This document shows, piece by piece, positions 49,401-59,544 of a stretch of DNA of 64,000 bases. The notes beneath the pieces are model-generated. The model saw only the letters and a list, made by a program, of their open reading frames with translations. It ran no database searches and had not been told where the DNA came from. How positions within the stretch are numbered: position 1 is the first letter of the stretch; every line of letters begins with the position of its first letter. The translations under genes were made by a program, and so were the position numbers. This DNA comes from Elmis aenea (Eukaryota; Arthropoda; Insecta; Coleoptera; Elmidae): positions 15,712,575 through 15,776,574 of the forward strand of contig OX393576.1 of the NCBI GenBank assembly GCA_947652605.1. The letters are read 5' to 3'.

Positions 49401-52400
49401 AAAAACATCTTTCCAAATTTTTTGTAACATTTTCAATAATAATGAAATACTTGAAAAACATTTATAATAGCCGGAACATCTAAATTTTTATCAAATGATG
49501 TTAACATAATCTTTTTATTTGTATGTAATCGTAGATAATTGAAATTTTTAGACATTAAAAACAAGACGTATTCGAATTGAAGTAGCAACAAACTTGGAAA
49601 ATGATAGAAGACGCGGGGGTCGAATGGATGGAAATCGCGATCGTCCAGATAGATCAGAAACCACGTCAGGTGATTGGCGGTCAGGACCTAGGGCAGAACC
49701 GGAAGCTTCTGAACGAAGAGGAGGTGGTGGCGGTGGTGGCGGAGGTGGTGGTTTTAGCAGGGATAGGGAGCGTGATGCTGGTAAGTAAAAAATAAATAAT
49801 TGTAAGTTTATTAGAAATACAGCAACTTAAGTTGAAATTCATAGTTTTATATGTTACAAGTCTTTACGCTGAGTATGAGTTGTTCAAGTTTGTTATGTAG
49901 TCACTATTGTCCTGTTAAAGCTAAAGGAGAAATATAGTAAACCTACATTAATCTAGTTATAGTTAATCTGCACCTCGGATAATCCATATCTTAATAACTT
50001 CTTTATTTATTATCGTATCTCGGCGAATTTTTTATTAAATTAATATTTGATTGGCAGAATCACGTGTAAAAAGTTATTCTTTACGAGGTTTAACAACTAT
50101 TGTTAAATAAGTGTATAAAGTGCGACCTAGTACATTTTTGAAAGTGCGTGCAGCGTAAAATGAGACTTGCGAGAATTTATTATATTTTTCTTAATAGGTC
50201 ACTACTATATCGAGAGAAAATTGTATCAAAATTTTAAACGAAGTTTTTTGCAACAAACAACTTAGATATCGACTATCGAGATATCCCTAACGGTTTAAGA
50301 CGTACGCCCTTTTAAATAAATTTCATTTTTTGTGACAACTATGATGAATTAATTTGCGAGTTAAAGGGTTAAAATAAATTTTTGACTGATGTTTCGAAAG
50401 TAGCGTGTACAGGGTGGTCCAAATTCGATGGGATTGCATGGGTATCTCGCTTAACCCTTTCCCACGGATTGCGTAGTAAAGCGTACCACTTTCAAATGTT
50501 GTCTCCCGCGCAATGCGTAGTAAAGCGTAGTGACTTTTTAAAACGCAATAGGATGCCATCTATAGACGTAATTGGCAACTATGTGACATTTCTGTATACT
50601 AGAAAGTTTCCTTTAATAGACATTGTCATTTTTGGCGCTTACACACTACTTTTAAATTCAAAAAAGGGCGGAGCCCTTACAGCAGTTGATAGGCAATTAC
50701 ACATCTCTGAAACGCCAGGGAAGAAAACATTCTCTATCTTCATCTTGCCCTCAACCAAAAAATTTTCATTTTTCAAAAATTGAGGGAAGGGTGAAGTCCT
50801 GTGTATTTTGCATGAATAAAAAAAAAAAACCAGCAGGAAGAGCAGTTCAGAGTGCTTTTAAATGCCTATAATGCAATCTAACACTGTGTCGAGTGGGGTT
50901 TTCTCCAGTAGGTATCATGGAGAGAAGGGAGTTCTAGTGAGCAACTAGGTGGTTGAATATTTTTTTATATAAAGTTCATGATGTTGTTATTGTTATGTGA
51001 AAATTAGAATAGTTTATGTTAACTTTTAAATGTTCAAATAAATAATTTAAATGTTAATTTTATTTAGCAAGAACAATACTTTGTTTTACGCATATAACTG
51101 CCCAAATAATATCCGTGGGAAAGGGTTAATAGGCAAGATAGAGAAACGGTTAAATTACCAAAAATGTGCAATTTTTTGAGACAAACTCAGAACCGTTTTC
51201 AAAAATATTCTATCATTTCCGGTTTTCGAGTTATTGTATAAAAAGTATTTTTTTGTCATATTAATAATGTGTCATTTCTCCGTTATTGTTGTAAATATCA
51301 AAAAAGTTTGTAAACAATATTTTTAGATATTTCTATGTTAAGTTTGATTACACTAAAAAAAATAATTTTGCGCTCGCCGTTAAAAAGTTATGACACAAAC
51401 TTGCCTTTTTTTAAATGAAAGCTATAGTTGGCTATGGCCTATTTAAATTCCTTATTTTTTTCTCATTCCAAATATATGAGGGTTGATGTATTTATTTTCA
51501 ATAATACGCAAGTTACAAAGGTTTTTCAATTTTTTTAAAGATAAAAAACAAAAAGTAGGCTGTGGAAACAAAAAAAAAAAACAAGGAAAACAGAAATCGA
51601 TAGAGTATATTTGACAACTGTTCTGAGTTCATCTCAAAAAAGTGCACATTTTTGGTAATTTAACTGTTTCTCTATCTTGCCTATTAAGCAAAATACCCAT
51701 GCAATCCCATCGAATTTGGACCACCCTGTATGCAGGGGTTAAAGAGCATACTTTTATTGTGTTGAAATTACCCAAAATTAATTTCAATATTTCGTAACTT
51801 TTTAATACTTCTTACAAGTAGCTAGTAGTTATACTTTATTGTGAAAAATAAATATTTTACAGGTCCAATTGAACGAGACCGACCAGGTTCGTGGAGGGAC
51901 AATAGTGATAGACCAAGTTTTCGAGATAATGATAGGGACAGGGGCTTTAGCAGGGACTCTGATAGGGGAAGTTCATACAGGGATGGACCTCGCGACGGTT
52001 TCGGCGATAGAAATAGATTTGGCGATCGAGACGGTGATAGAAAAGGATTTGGAGATCGAGACGGTGATAGAAAAGGATTTGGAGATCGAGACGGTGATAG
52101 AAAAGGATTTGGACCGCGTAGAAATGATCGTGAAGAAAGAGAAGGCGGCTTTCAGCGTGGAGCACCAAGGGATGATATGGGATCTGATAAATGTAAGCAG
52201 TTTGAGGTAAATAAAATGCGATTTAACAAACGAGCCTTTTAAATTTTAGCGGAATTTCGCATTAGAACTAAATTAGTATTGACCCCTCGAACAAAACCAA
52301 TTGATAGTGCGCCGCCGCCACCTGCTCCTGAAAAAGAAGCTGAGGTTCAGACACGGCCTGCCGCAGCGCCGGTGCCTGCCGCTTCAATTTTTGGTAACGC

Positions 52401-54753
52401 AAAACCGGTCGATACTAGTGCACGTGAACGTCAAATAGAAGAAAGATTAGCTAAAGAAAGTGAAAAACCTGCGGTAGATTCCGGCCGTGAAGAAAAGAAA
52501 GAAGAGGATCGTAGAGACTGGGGAAGAAAGAAGGTAATTTATAATATACAGGGTGTTTCTTAAGTATTGCAAAAAACTTCGGGAGGCGATTCCTTATCAA
52601 AAATTAAGGGGGGCCTTTCATATAAAATTTTTTCCTTAGACGTCTCCTTTCGGAGTTACACCCCCCTAAAGGGGGGCGGAAAAATTGGGTTTTTATTTTA
52701 TTTCTCAAATTTGGATAAATGTTGGAGAATGATATTTGGTAGATGTTTTATGCTTATTGAAAGGTTTCCCATAGTAATATTTTTAATCATCTCCCACCTT
52801 CACAGGGGGCTGAAAAGTGTGACCCCTGTTGTTTTTTTTTATCAGAACTTTTTGGAAGCTTAAAAATTTGTTTTTAGAAAGCTTGATTTGTTTAGAAACT
52901 TTTTTATTTTTTAGTTTTTCTCGTAAAACCAAACGTTTTTGAGTAAAATAGTTATTTATGTATCAAGGCCAAAAAGTACGTTTTGGCCGAGGTGCATATT
53001 ACATTTTTTGTGCGATCGAATTAAAAACAATTTAAAGTTTTAGTAATTTTCAAAATTATAGGTTAGAAACTACGTGACATTCTGTCACTGACAGATGACG
53101 GCGGATTTACTGCATTACCGGCCCTCTTCTTAGCAACGGCCGTAAAAGTTACTTTTTCGGCCGTTGCTAAGGGTAACGGCCTGAAAAGTAACTTTTACGG
53201 CCGTTGCTAAGGATAGGGCCGGTAATGCAGTACTTTATGGTTGCTAACGCGTCCGTCAAACAGCTGTTTCTAGTACGATCGCACAAAAAATAAAATAAGT
53301 AAACATGAACCATCAAATATTCCAACATAAAACGATTCATTTTGGTGGTTGTCATGGTTTGTTTATTTTCATATTGGGTAGAATTGACGGGCGTTATAGC
53401 GTTGTCGCTGCGTTAACCTCAAAATGCATTACAACCGTCAATTCTACCCAACATGAACATAAACAAACCATGGAAACCACCAAAATGAATCGTTTTATAT
53501 TGGAATATTTGATGGTTTGTGTTAACTTATGCTATTTTTTACTCAAAAACAGTAGGTTTAACGAGAAAAACTAAAGAATAAAAAGAGTTTCTAAATATAT
53601 CAAGCTTTCTAAAAACAAATTTTTAAGCTTCCAAAAAGTTCTGATTAAAAAAAACCAACAGGGGTCGCACTTTTCAGCCCCCTGTGAAGGTGGGTAATAA
53701 TTAAAAATATTACTATGAGAAACCTTTATAAGTATAAAACATCTACCAAATATTAATCTCCTACATTTATCCAAATTTAAGAAATAAAATAAAAACCTAA
53801 TTTTTCCGCCCCTCTTTAGGGGGGTGTAACTCCGAAAAGAGATGTCTAAGGAAAAAATTTTATATGAAAGACCCCCCTTAATTTTCAATTTGGAATCACC
53901 TCCAGAAATTTTTTGCAATGCTTAAGAAACACCATGTAAAAATATTTTAAGCAATAAAGTTCATGTAAATGTTCCAATGTAGAATGATGATGGAAGAGTT
54001 TCACCTCGTAGAGGTTCAAACGATAGAAAGAGATCACCACGAAGGGGTTCACCACCCCATAGGCGAACTTCTCCGAGAAGGAGTTCTCCAAAGCGAACAT
54101 CTCCAAGACGAACTTCACCGCGAAGGCATTCGCCAAGACGGAGCTCGCCCAGGCGGAACTCGCCCAGGCGGAACTCCCCAAGACGTGATTCCCCAGGAAC
54201 GTCACCCAAAAGGAGGTCTCCTAGGAGATATTCGCCAAGGAGGAATTCCCCTCGCAGATATTCTCCTAAAAGAAATTCTCCAGATCGCAAAGGGATATCA
54301 CCTGAACGTAAAGAAATCAGTCGTGGTCCTCCGGCTCATTTAAAAAATGGTAAGATTTAGATATGTTTTAACTATCCACAACCGACCTAATATTAATATA
54401 AGTGACAGTACCTGAAATCATCTCAAACGTCTCTTTTCAAAGTTATTTGTCGAGTCAAAACATCTTGATTTAACTTTTATTTTCAGATGAAAAGGGTGGA
54501 AAAGGTCCTTTCAAAAATGATCGTCCATTTGCTAAAGACAAAAATGATAAAGAAAAACCTAAACGAGAAGATAAACCGCACAGGTAAATGATTAAAGGTA
54601 CTGTGTTTCAATTAAAACTAATTAAATTTGTTTATTTACAGCAGAGATACCCACGATAAGGAATTACCAAAACTGAAAGAACCGGAACCCCCAAATTTCG
54701 CTGCAAATAATAAATATGCTTTTCTGCAAGACGTCGACGATATTTCAGAATAA
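46482..54753 (+). CDS. eIF4B: Eukaryotic translation initiation factor 4B
   Basis: Ten coding exons join in phase: 46482-46494, 46826-46957, 48871-49049, 49179-49301, 49552-49780, 51863-52192, 52250-52533, 53983-54349, 54487-54583 and 54642-54753, for 621 residues. The N-terminus MASSGKKGKKSKGKTLALTD and KTLNWAEEVEDVY is typical of eIF4B. An RRM spans residues 83-160 (YIAYLSNLPYDV, RGFGYVEFED). A Gly run, a DR-rich region and three copies of GDRDGDRKGF (52021-52110) follow, analogous to the DRYG domain used for self-association. Exon 8 encodes about a dozen SPRR/SPKR repeats. The conserved end KYAFLQDVDDISE closes it. eIF4B stimulates the eIF4A helicase during 43S recruitment. Its TCTTTTACC tract near 46460 suggests a TOP-like mRNA. 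Intron 2 hosts RNase P RNA; introns 5 and 7 hold large nested transposons. Confidence 0.97.
46958..48486 (+). other. eIF4B intron 2, part upstream of the RNase P RNA
   Basis: AT-rich intron sequence. No promoter elements of Pol III type 3 genes (proximal sequence element and TATA at fixed spacing) were recognised just upstream of 48487. Short frames here have no known domain. Confidence 0.4.
48487..48766 (+). ncRNA. RPR: Nuclear RNase P RNA in eIF4B intron 2
   Basis: A GC-rich island of 280 bp starts AGGTCTGTGACA and ends TGTCACAGACCT, a perfect 12-bp terminal stem (P1). CR-I is GGAAGGTCTGAG (48551-48562) and CR-V is GATTCAGACTA (48741-48751). Their GGTCTGA/TCAGACT parts pair to form P4, the catalytic core, and match the same boxes of human RPPH1 (GGGAAGGUCUGAG, AAUUCAGACUA). 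The RNA is the ribozyme core of nuclear RNase P, which cuts 5' leaders from pre-tRNA. It lies in the sense direction of eIF4B, 104 bp before the acceptor, with internal TTTT runs that would hinder Pol III. Together with known insect cases this implies Pol II synthesis from the host transcript. Confidence 0.93.
50410..51728. mobile_element. GGTGGTCC-family foldback element (copy 3) with nested piggyBac-like element
   Basis: Both termini are intact: CAGGGTGGTCCAAATTCGAT and ATCGAATTTGGACCACCCTG, flanked by TA. The arms match copies 1 and 2. A piggyBac-like element sits at a TTAA in the left arm. Without it the element would be about 644 bp. It occupies eIF4B intron 5. Confidence 0.9.
50455..51125 (+). 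mobile_element. piggyBac-like element with transposase C-terminal remnant
   Basis: TTAA flanks both ends (50451-50454, 51126-51129). The termini CCCTTTCCCACGGAT and ATCCGTGGGAAAGGG are perfect inverted repeats. The plus strand around 50790-50910 reads KSCVFCMNKKKKP, then FKCL, a stop, CNLTLCRVGF. This is the Cys-rich C-terminal zinc domain of piggyBac transposases, broken by a TAA. The rest of the transposase is missing, so this is a non-autonomous internal-deletion copy. Confidence 0.85.
53003..53290. repeat. GC-rich TTTTTGTGCGATCG module (single-unit copy)
   Basis: Ends TTTTTTGTGCGATCG and CGATCGCACAAAAAA are inverted. The interior matches the 4.0-kb copy but has only one AACGGCCG unit rather than about three. 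Upstream GGCCAAAAAGTACGTTTTGG is shared with that copy as well. Confidence 0.75.
53308..53517. repeat. 210-bp palindrome with 83-bp arms
   Basis: Arms 53308-53390 and 53435-53517 are near-perfect inverted copies (AACCATCAAATATTCCAACA against TGTTGGAATATTTGATGGTT in complement sense). The arms enclose a 44-bp loop. It is inserted between the GC-rich module and the right arm of the enclosing foldback element. Confidence 0.75.
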
Positions 54754-55194
54754 TTGAGTTTTCTGAATTATTGAGGTGACCTTACGTGTAATTATCTAGT
54801 CTAGCTTTATGCTAACTAGATTAAAGTGTATAAAAATATTTTTGCTGCATATATAGTGCCAATGTAAGAACTCTTACATTAAAAACTTTAAGCAAATTTT
54901 TAAAACTAATATTCTTGTTATGATCTAGTCAAGTACAACTTTCCATTTTATGAATGTTATGTGTTTGTGAATGTTTTGTAACAGATAATGGATGATGACA
55001 AGTCACAACTGACACTGAAAAGTTGTACTGGACCAAAATGAAATGTAAATTCTTTTGTTGTAGTATTTTGTTCGAGTGTAACATTTGTTGATTTCGTATT
55101 GAGTTTGGCACCTGTATATTTATAAATAAAAAGGGAATAAAAGGGTTACTTTTAGGTTTTCAATTATACTGTGTCTTTCGTACCTATTCCCTGC
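54754..55194 (+). other. eIF4B: eIF4B 3' UTR and downstream flank
   Basis: Sequence after the stop codon at 54751-54753. AATAAA occurs twice, near 55123 and 55135, and is the likely polyadenylation region. Frames here have no coding character. Confidence 0.6.
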
Positions 55195-55328
55195 TTAACC
55201 CTTTCAAGACGGATTTTTTTTCCTAAGCGGAATGTGAAATTTGCTAATTATGGTTTTTGTGTTAATATAAGTGTATTATCCAAGATTTCAATATAGCCAT
55301 ATTTTAAAAAAAATTCAAATTATTATGG

Positions 55329-57320
55329 GATTCAGTTTGACTGTCGCACCCCTATAACTTTGTAAGTATTGAAAACAGGGTAGATAAAAATCATGATTTT
55401 TTTTAAAAAATCAAAAAAATCGATTTATTTGATTTAAATCAGATTTTTTTGATTTAAATCAGATTTTTTTGGTTTAAATCAAATGTACCATATTATCGAA
55501 TATAGTGATATATTCACATGCTATTTCTGTTTTGTGCTAATATATTTAATAACCAATATATTTAATTCATTGGTGAATTTTTGTCAAAATGAAAAATTAA
55601 ATATAATGATTAAGAATTTTGAAAAATCAGTGCTAAATGGTGATCTTTAATTAATTATATACAGAGTGAGTCATTAGTGCGGGATCGGTCGATTGTGGCT
55701 AAACGGCTTGAGATATGAAGTTGAATCAAATACTATTTTATACAGGTTTTTCTAAACAACACAATAAAAATATTTTCAAATATACAGGGTGAGTCACCTT
55801 TCTGGAACTAATAGTAACTTTTATATTTCAAATACAACACCCAATTTTTTATTTAATATTTTTGACCGCCTTAATTTTAAATTTGCATCAATATAAAATA
55901 CTAAAGGTTTTTATAAGGCGTTGTAAAAAAAAATTAATTTTCTAAATTATTCAAGGTTTTAAGTCTTTATTTAAAAAATTCTTTTGAAGTTATTTTGAAG
56001 TACAGAGTTTTAATTTGGTATGGACATGCAGAAAAAATTTCTCTGTTCGCTCGATATGAAAAAATTTGAATCACACATACAGGAGTGTTTATAAATAGGT
56101 GGCAACTTTCATGATTTTCAAAAGCTCGTAACTCGATTTTTTCAAATGCGAACCCCTGTATTTTTTATGTCATCGAATTCGTCTTTAAAAGAGCTTCATA
56201 TTTAGTTAAGTATGTCCTATACCCAAAACTCATTACTTTTCGAGATATTCGACATTTTTCTTCAAATCGTTATTGAAGCAATAAAGTGCCGTGGAAATTG
56301 AAAAAACTGACTGTTCACTTCGCTAACGTCAAAAACTTTTTAATTTTTTTTTGAATTATTGCATTTCCACAATGAATATTACTTTACAAGAGCAAATTGA
56401 TATGGTTTATTTACCATTTCGTGTATTTAATTACTAATAGTAATACAATTTTGTTTTATTATAATTATTATATCGTATCTACTCATATAATCTGTGATTT
56501 AAATTGATAATTTTTTTTTAAATCACTTGATTTAAATCAATGATTTTTTTTTAAAAATCACTTGATTTAAATCATGATTTAAATCTTGATTTAAATCAAT
56601 TGATTTAAATCTGCTCAACTCTGATTGAAAATAACCCCAACAAACCTTATATATTTGGAAACGGCGACAAATTCTCTATTAAATGATGTGCATTTGTTAT
56701 CTCTACGATGACGTATGTCAATTCTGCGATAGGCAACTGTTTTTTTTTTAAATTACATAGTATAAATGTTTTCGTTGATTCGGATAGAGAAGTGAATTCT
56801 AAATCCAACCATGTACTCAAAAAGTAGGCATACATTAAAAAAATGTCGAGAAAAATCAGAGTGGCGGCCATTTTGAATACATTAAAATTTAATTTTTTAT
56901 GTCTGCGTTTATTATTTGTTTTTATTTTTTTAAAAATTAATTTCTAATACATTTCCCTTGATAGTTACCGTATAATTTTGAAGATTTTATCGTTTTTTGT
57001 TATGTTAAATAGAATGTTTGCTATGATTTGAATAAACTTTGAACTGATTTTTCTCGAAAATTTTCTTATGTATGCCTACTTTTTGAGTACATGGTCGGAT
57101 TCAGAATTAAATTCTCTATCCGAATCAACCAAAAAATGTATACTATGTAATTTTAAAAAAAACAGTTGCCTATCGCGGATTTGACATACGTCATCGTAGA
57201 GGTAACAAAAACACATCACTTAATAGAGAATTTCTCGCCGATTTCAAATATATAAGGTTTGTTGGGGTTTTTTTCAACACTTACAAAGTTATAGGGGTGC
57301 GACAGAAGAACTGAATCAGC
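55329..57320. mobile_element. Foldback element interrupted by a hAT-like element
   Basis: The left arm (GATTCAG, CGCACCCCTATAACTTTGTA, then after the insertion AACCCCAACAAACCTTATAT to about 56860) is mirrored at about 57050-57317 (ATATAAGGTTTGTTGGGGTT, TACAAAGTTATAGGGGTGCG). The arms also share GTACTCAAAAAGTAGGCATA in opposite orientation. Confidence 0.75.
55376..56623. mobile_element. hAT-like element with GATTTAAATCA-rich ends
   Basis: A perfect 8-bp duplication, ATTGAAAA (55368-55375, 56624-56631), flanks ends CAGGGTAGATAAAAATCATG and, in complement, CAGAGTTGAGCAGATTTAAA. Both subterminal regions are arrays of the palindrome TTGATTTAAATCA. Two further element-like starts lie inside (ACAGAGTGAGTCATTAGTGC near 55667, ACAGGGTGAGTCACC near 55783). 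No transposase frame was found. Confidence 0.85.
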
Positions 57321-57964
57321 TGGTATAGTCCCATTAGGTATTTTAAATGGGATTATATATCCCAACGGTTGTGAAGTTTATCAGAAAGTGAACCAGAAAT
57401 ATAGCAATAGAAAATTTATTAAACCCAAATAAACAAAAACGGCAAAAATATACTACTATACATTTTTCTAGTGATTCTAAAATAAAATAATTGACTTATA
57501 AAACTACTGGGAAATATAATCCCATCCAAATGAACTGTTGGGACATATTATACCACATACAAAAATATACCTATATCATACACTTAGACAAGTAAATATC
57601 TGATAAAATTGTAAGTGATGATTTATAGGACTTGCCTTCATAAAACACTTCATAAATTATGCAAGAAATACATAAAAACTACAGCAAAACACAAAAATAC
57701 TGAGCAAGTGCTCACGAAACCACAATAAAATTTTATGTTATAGCGAAATTAGGGGAAAAAACAACTGTACTTGTATTCGCACGCACTGAAAAGACTGAAC
57801 TGGCTATATTACAGCTATATTGGGAGTAATTAGCCCAGCAGTATTCATAAACATTTGTCTGGGATATATTGTCCCGTTAGTATCGAAAGGTTTAAGCTGT
57901 AAATAACTTTAAATAGGGTTGCCAGAAGTTGAAAGTGGAAAAAAATAACTTTTCCAAAAAAAAA

Positions 57965-58671
57965 AAAATGCTGTGTTTGGTATGTGGTGCATGAAAATAT
58001 GCGAGTATAATATTTATTCACATCCGCATACATGGGCGTCCGCAGAAAATTATCCAGGGGGAGGCAAATCTTGCATAGAAATATTAACGAACTTTTAACT
58101 TGACCCTCTTTCATTTGGTCATTAATGAAGTACTCGATTCCAGGGAAGGGCAAGTGCCCGTTTGCCCTCCCTTGTGGAAGCCTGTGCCCGCATACCAATT
58201 TAGGAAATCGTTATCTCTTTAAATTAACATTGCAGGACCCCCGCCATCACCGTTACAAGAGCCTTTGATGTTCTCCACTGGCACAAAGGAGACTCGTGTT
58301 ATTTTAACATTGTTTCGATTGCATACCCCAGCACAATACGAATTATTCACAACTGGAATTTAATGCAGGAAATAACAATTATTTTTAAATTACTTGAAGC
58401 TCAATACATTTAATTTTACGTGGCTTTTTGTGTGATTTTCCATGTATCCCCAACCAGCAACAGTAACTTTTTTATCAATATAATAATTCCGTAAAGGTTG
58501 AGGTTTTTCTGGTAAGATTATCGATCTTGTACAATCTGAATCGTTAATATTAAAGCACAAATGCAAGTTAACTGAAGAATTTTTATACCATTGTATACTA
58601 CGTCTCTGTAGCCTCGATAGAGTAATGTCGTTGTATTTGCTTTGGAATTTGTCGTGAACAATAATTCCTCT
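57965..58671 (-). pseudogene. Broken trypsin-like serine protease homolog
   Basis: The minus strand carries an exon-like block 58671-58394 after an AG acceptor: GIIVHDKFQSKYNDITLSRL, with the catalytic-Asp motif YNDI, then DCTRSIILPEKPQPL and KKVTVAGWGYMENHTKSH. After a GTAATT donor-like site and a frame break, 58359-58219 reads PVVNNSYCAG and GSCNGDGGGPAM, then stops. The active-site Ser of GDSGGP is Gly, as in non-catalytic serine protease homologs. Beyond a small insertion (58032-58187) the C-terminal WYADVNKYYTRI resumes. The His-containing part is absent, about 20 residues are missing before the C-terminal helix, and the frame is broken. It is therefore a decayed gene copy. Confidence 0.75.
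58032..58187. mobile_element. Short hAT-type insertion in the protease remnant
   Basis: CCGCATAC is present on both sides (58024-58031 and 58188-58195). The insert has GGGCGTCCGCAG near one end and, in complement, GGGCACAGGCTTCCAC near the other. Removing it restores a continuous protease C-terminal frame, so the insertion is secondary. Confidence 0.6.
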
Positions 58672-58692
58672 CTATTGAAATATTTAATGGCC

Positions 58693-59470
58693 TAAAACAA
58701 ATTTCTTAACAACTTATTCGTTACCTTAAATATTTTAAATTTTATTCAAGTTCCCGATTGACTTAGTACAGTTTACTTCAGAAATTCATATTTGAGACTT
58801 AAATATAGCATTGTTTAATTTTAATTGGATATTTACTAAAAAATTTCTTTTGGCAGCACTAGTCCAAAACAAATTACTTCTAAACTTATTTGTTACCATA
58901 AAAATTTTAAATTTTAGGCAAGTTACCGAATGACTTGATACAATATACTTTTTAAATTCATATTTGAGACATAATTATGGTATTGTTTAATGTTTATTGG
59001 ATTTCTACTGATAGATGTGTTTCGACACCTCTGATCCAAAACAAAATTTTTAATAACTTAATCGTTACCAAATATATTTTGATTTTTATTTCTTTTCTCG
59101 ATTGAGTTGCAATGCAGTATACTTTATAAATTCATATTTGAAACATAAATATTGCATCGTTTAATTTTTATTGGATTTTTACTAATAAATTGTGTTTCGA
59201 CAGTTCTGGTCTAAAACAACATTTTTAATAACTTAATCGTTACCAGATATGGTTTGATTATTGTTTCCTTTTTCGATTGAGTTAGTGCAGTATATATACT
59301 TTATAAATCCCTATTTGAGACATTAATATTGCATTTTTTAATTTGTATTGAATTTTTACTAATAAAAGTGTTTTGACAGTTCTGGTCCAAAACCAAATGT
59401 TTAATAACTTTATCTTGACAATATTTTTTTAAATTTTTATTGAAGTTTACCATTACCTTGGCACTGTATA
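58693..59470. repeat. Tandem array of about 174-bp units
   Basis: Four full units and a partial one begin near 58695, 58868, 59038, 59215 and 59391. Each starts like ACAAATTTTTAATAACTTA, then ATCGTTACC, and contains CGATTGACTTAGTACAGT-type and TTCATATTTGAGAC-type segments before TTTTACTAATAA. Units differ at many positions, so the array is old. The unit length is close to a nucleosome repeat, like many insect satellites. It sits directly next to the protease remnant. Confidence 0.8.
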
Positions 59471-59544
59471 CTGCAGAAATTAATTTTGTTTGAGATAAGA
59501 ATAGTATGTTTAGGTTTTATTGTAATTCATAAATACAGAACGCA

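Larger units (their letters stand above)
52549..53936. mobile_element. 1.4-kb foldback element in eIF4B intron 7, with nested modules
   Basis: The termini CAGGGTGTTTCTTAAGTATT and CAATGCTTAAGAAACACCAT are inverted, flanked by TA. Arms at about 52549-52910 and 53570-53936 include GGAGTTACACCCCCCTAAAG and its complement. The middle holds the GC-rich module also present at 4.0-4.65 kb and a separate palindrome at 53308-53517. Another arm of this family lies at 14780. Confidence 0.85.
55199..57891. mobile_element. Possible piggyBac-like element enclosing a transposon nest
   Basis: TTAA stands at both edges (55195-55198, 57892-57895). The edges CCCTTTCAAGACGG and, in complement, ACCTTTCGATACTAACGGG are similar to each other and to the piggyBac-like element at 50455. 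No transposase was recognised. Inside is a foldback element (about 55329-57320) which itself contains a hAT-like element. The outermost call is the least sure. Confidence 0.45.

Noticed and set aside
51869..52210. Alternate frames with DLEIETVIEK-type and RQILFYHR-type repeats
   Set aside because: They arise from the 30-bp tandem units that encode GDRDGDRKGF in eIF4B exon 6.
53961..54290. Minus-strand repetitive frame (LLGEYLLGEF type) and a plus-strand alternate frame over the same bases
   Set aside because: Both are shadows of the SPRR repeats in eIF4B exon 8, which joins in phase with its neighbours.
58693..59470. CRISPR-like array
   Set aside because: Units of about 174 bp are diverged along their whole length with no repeat-spacer structure, and the genome is eukaryotic.
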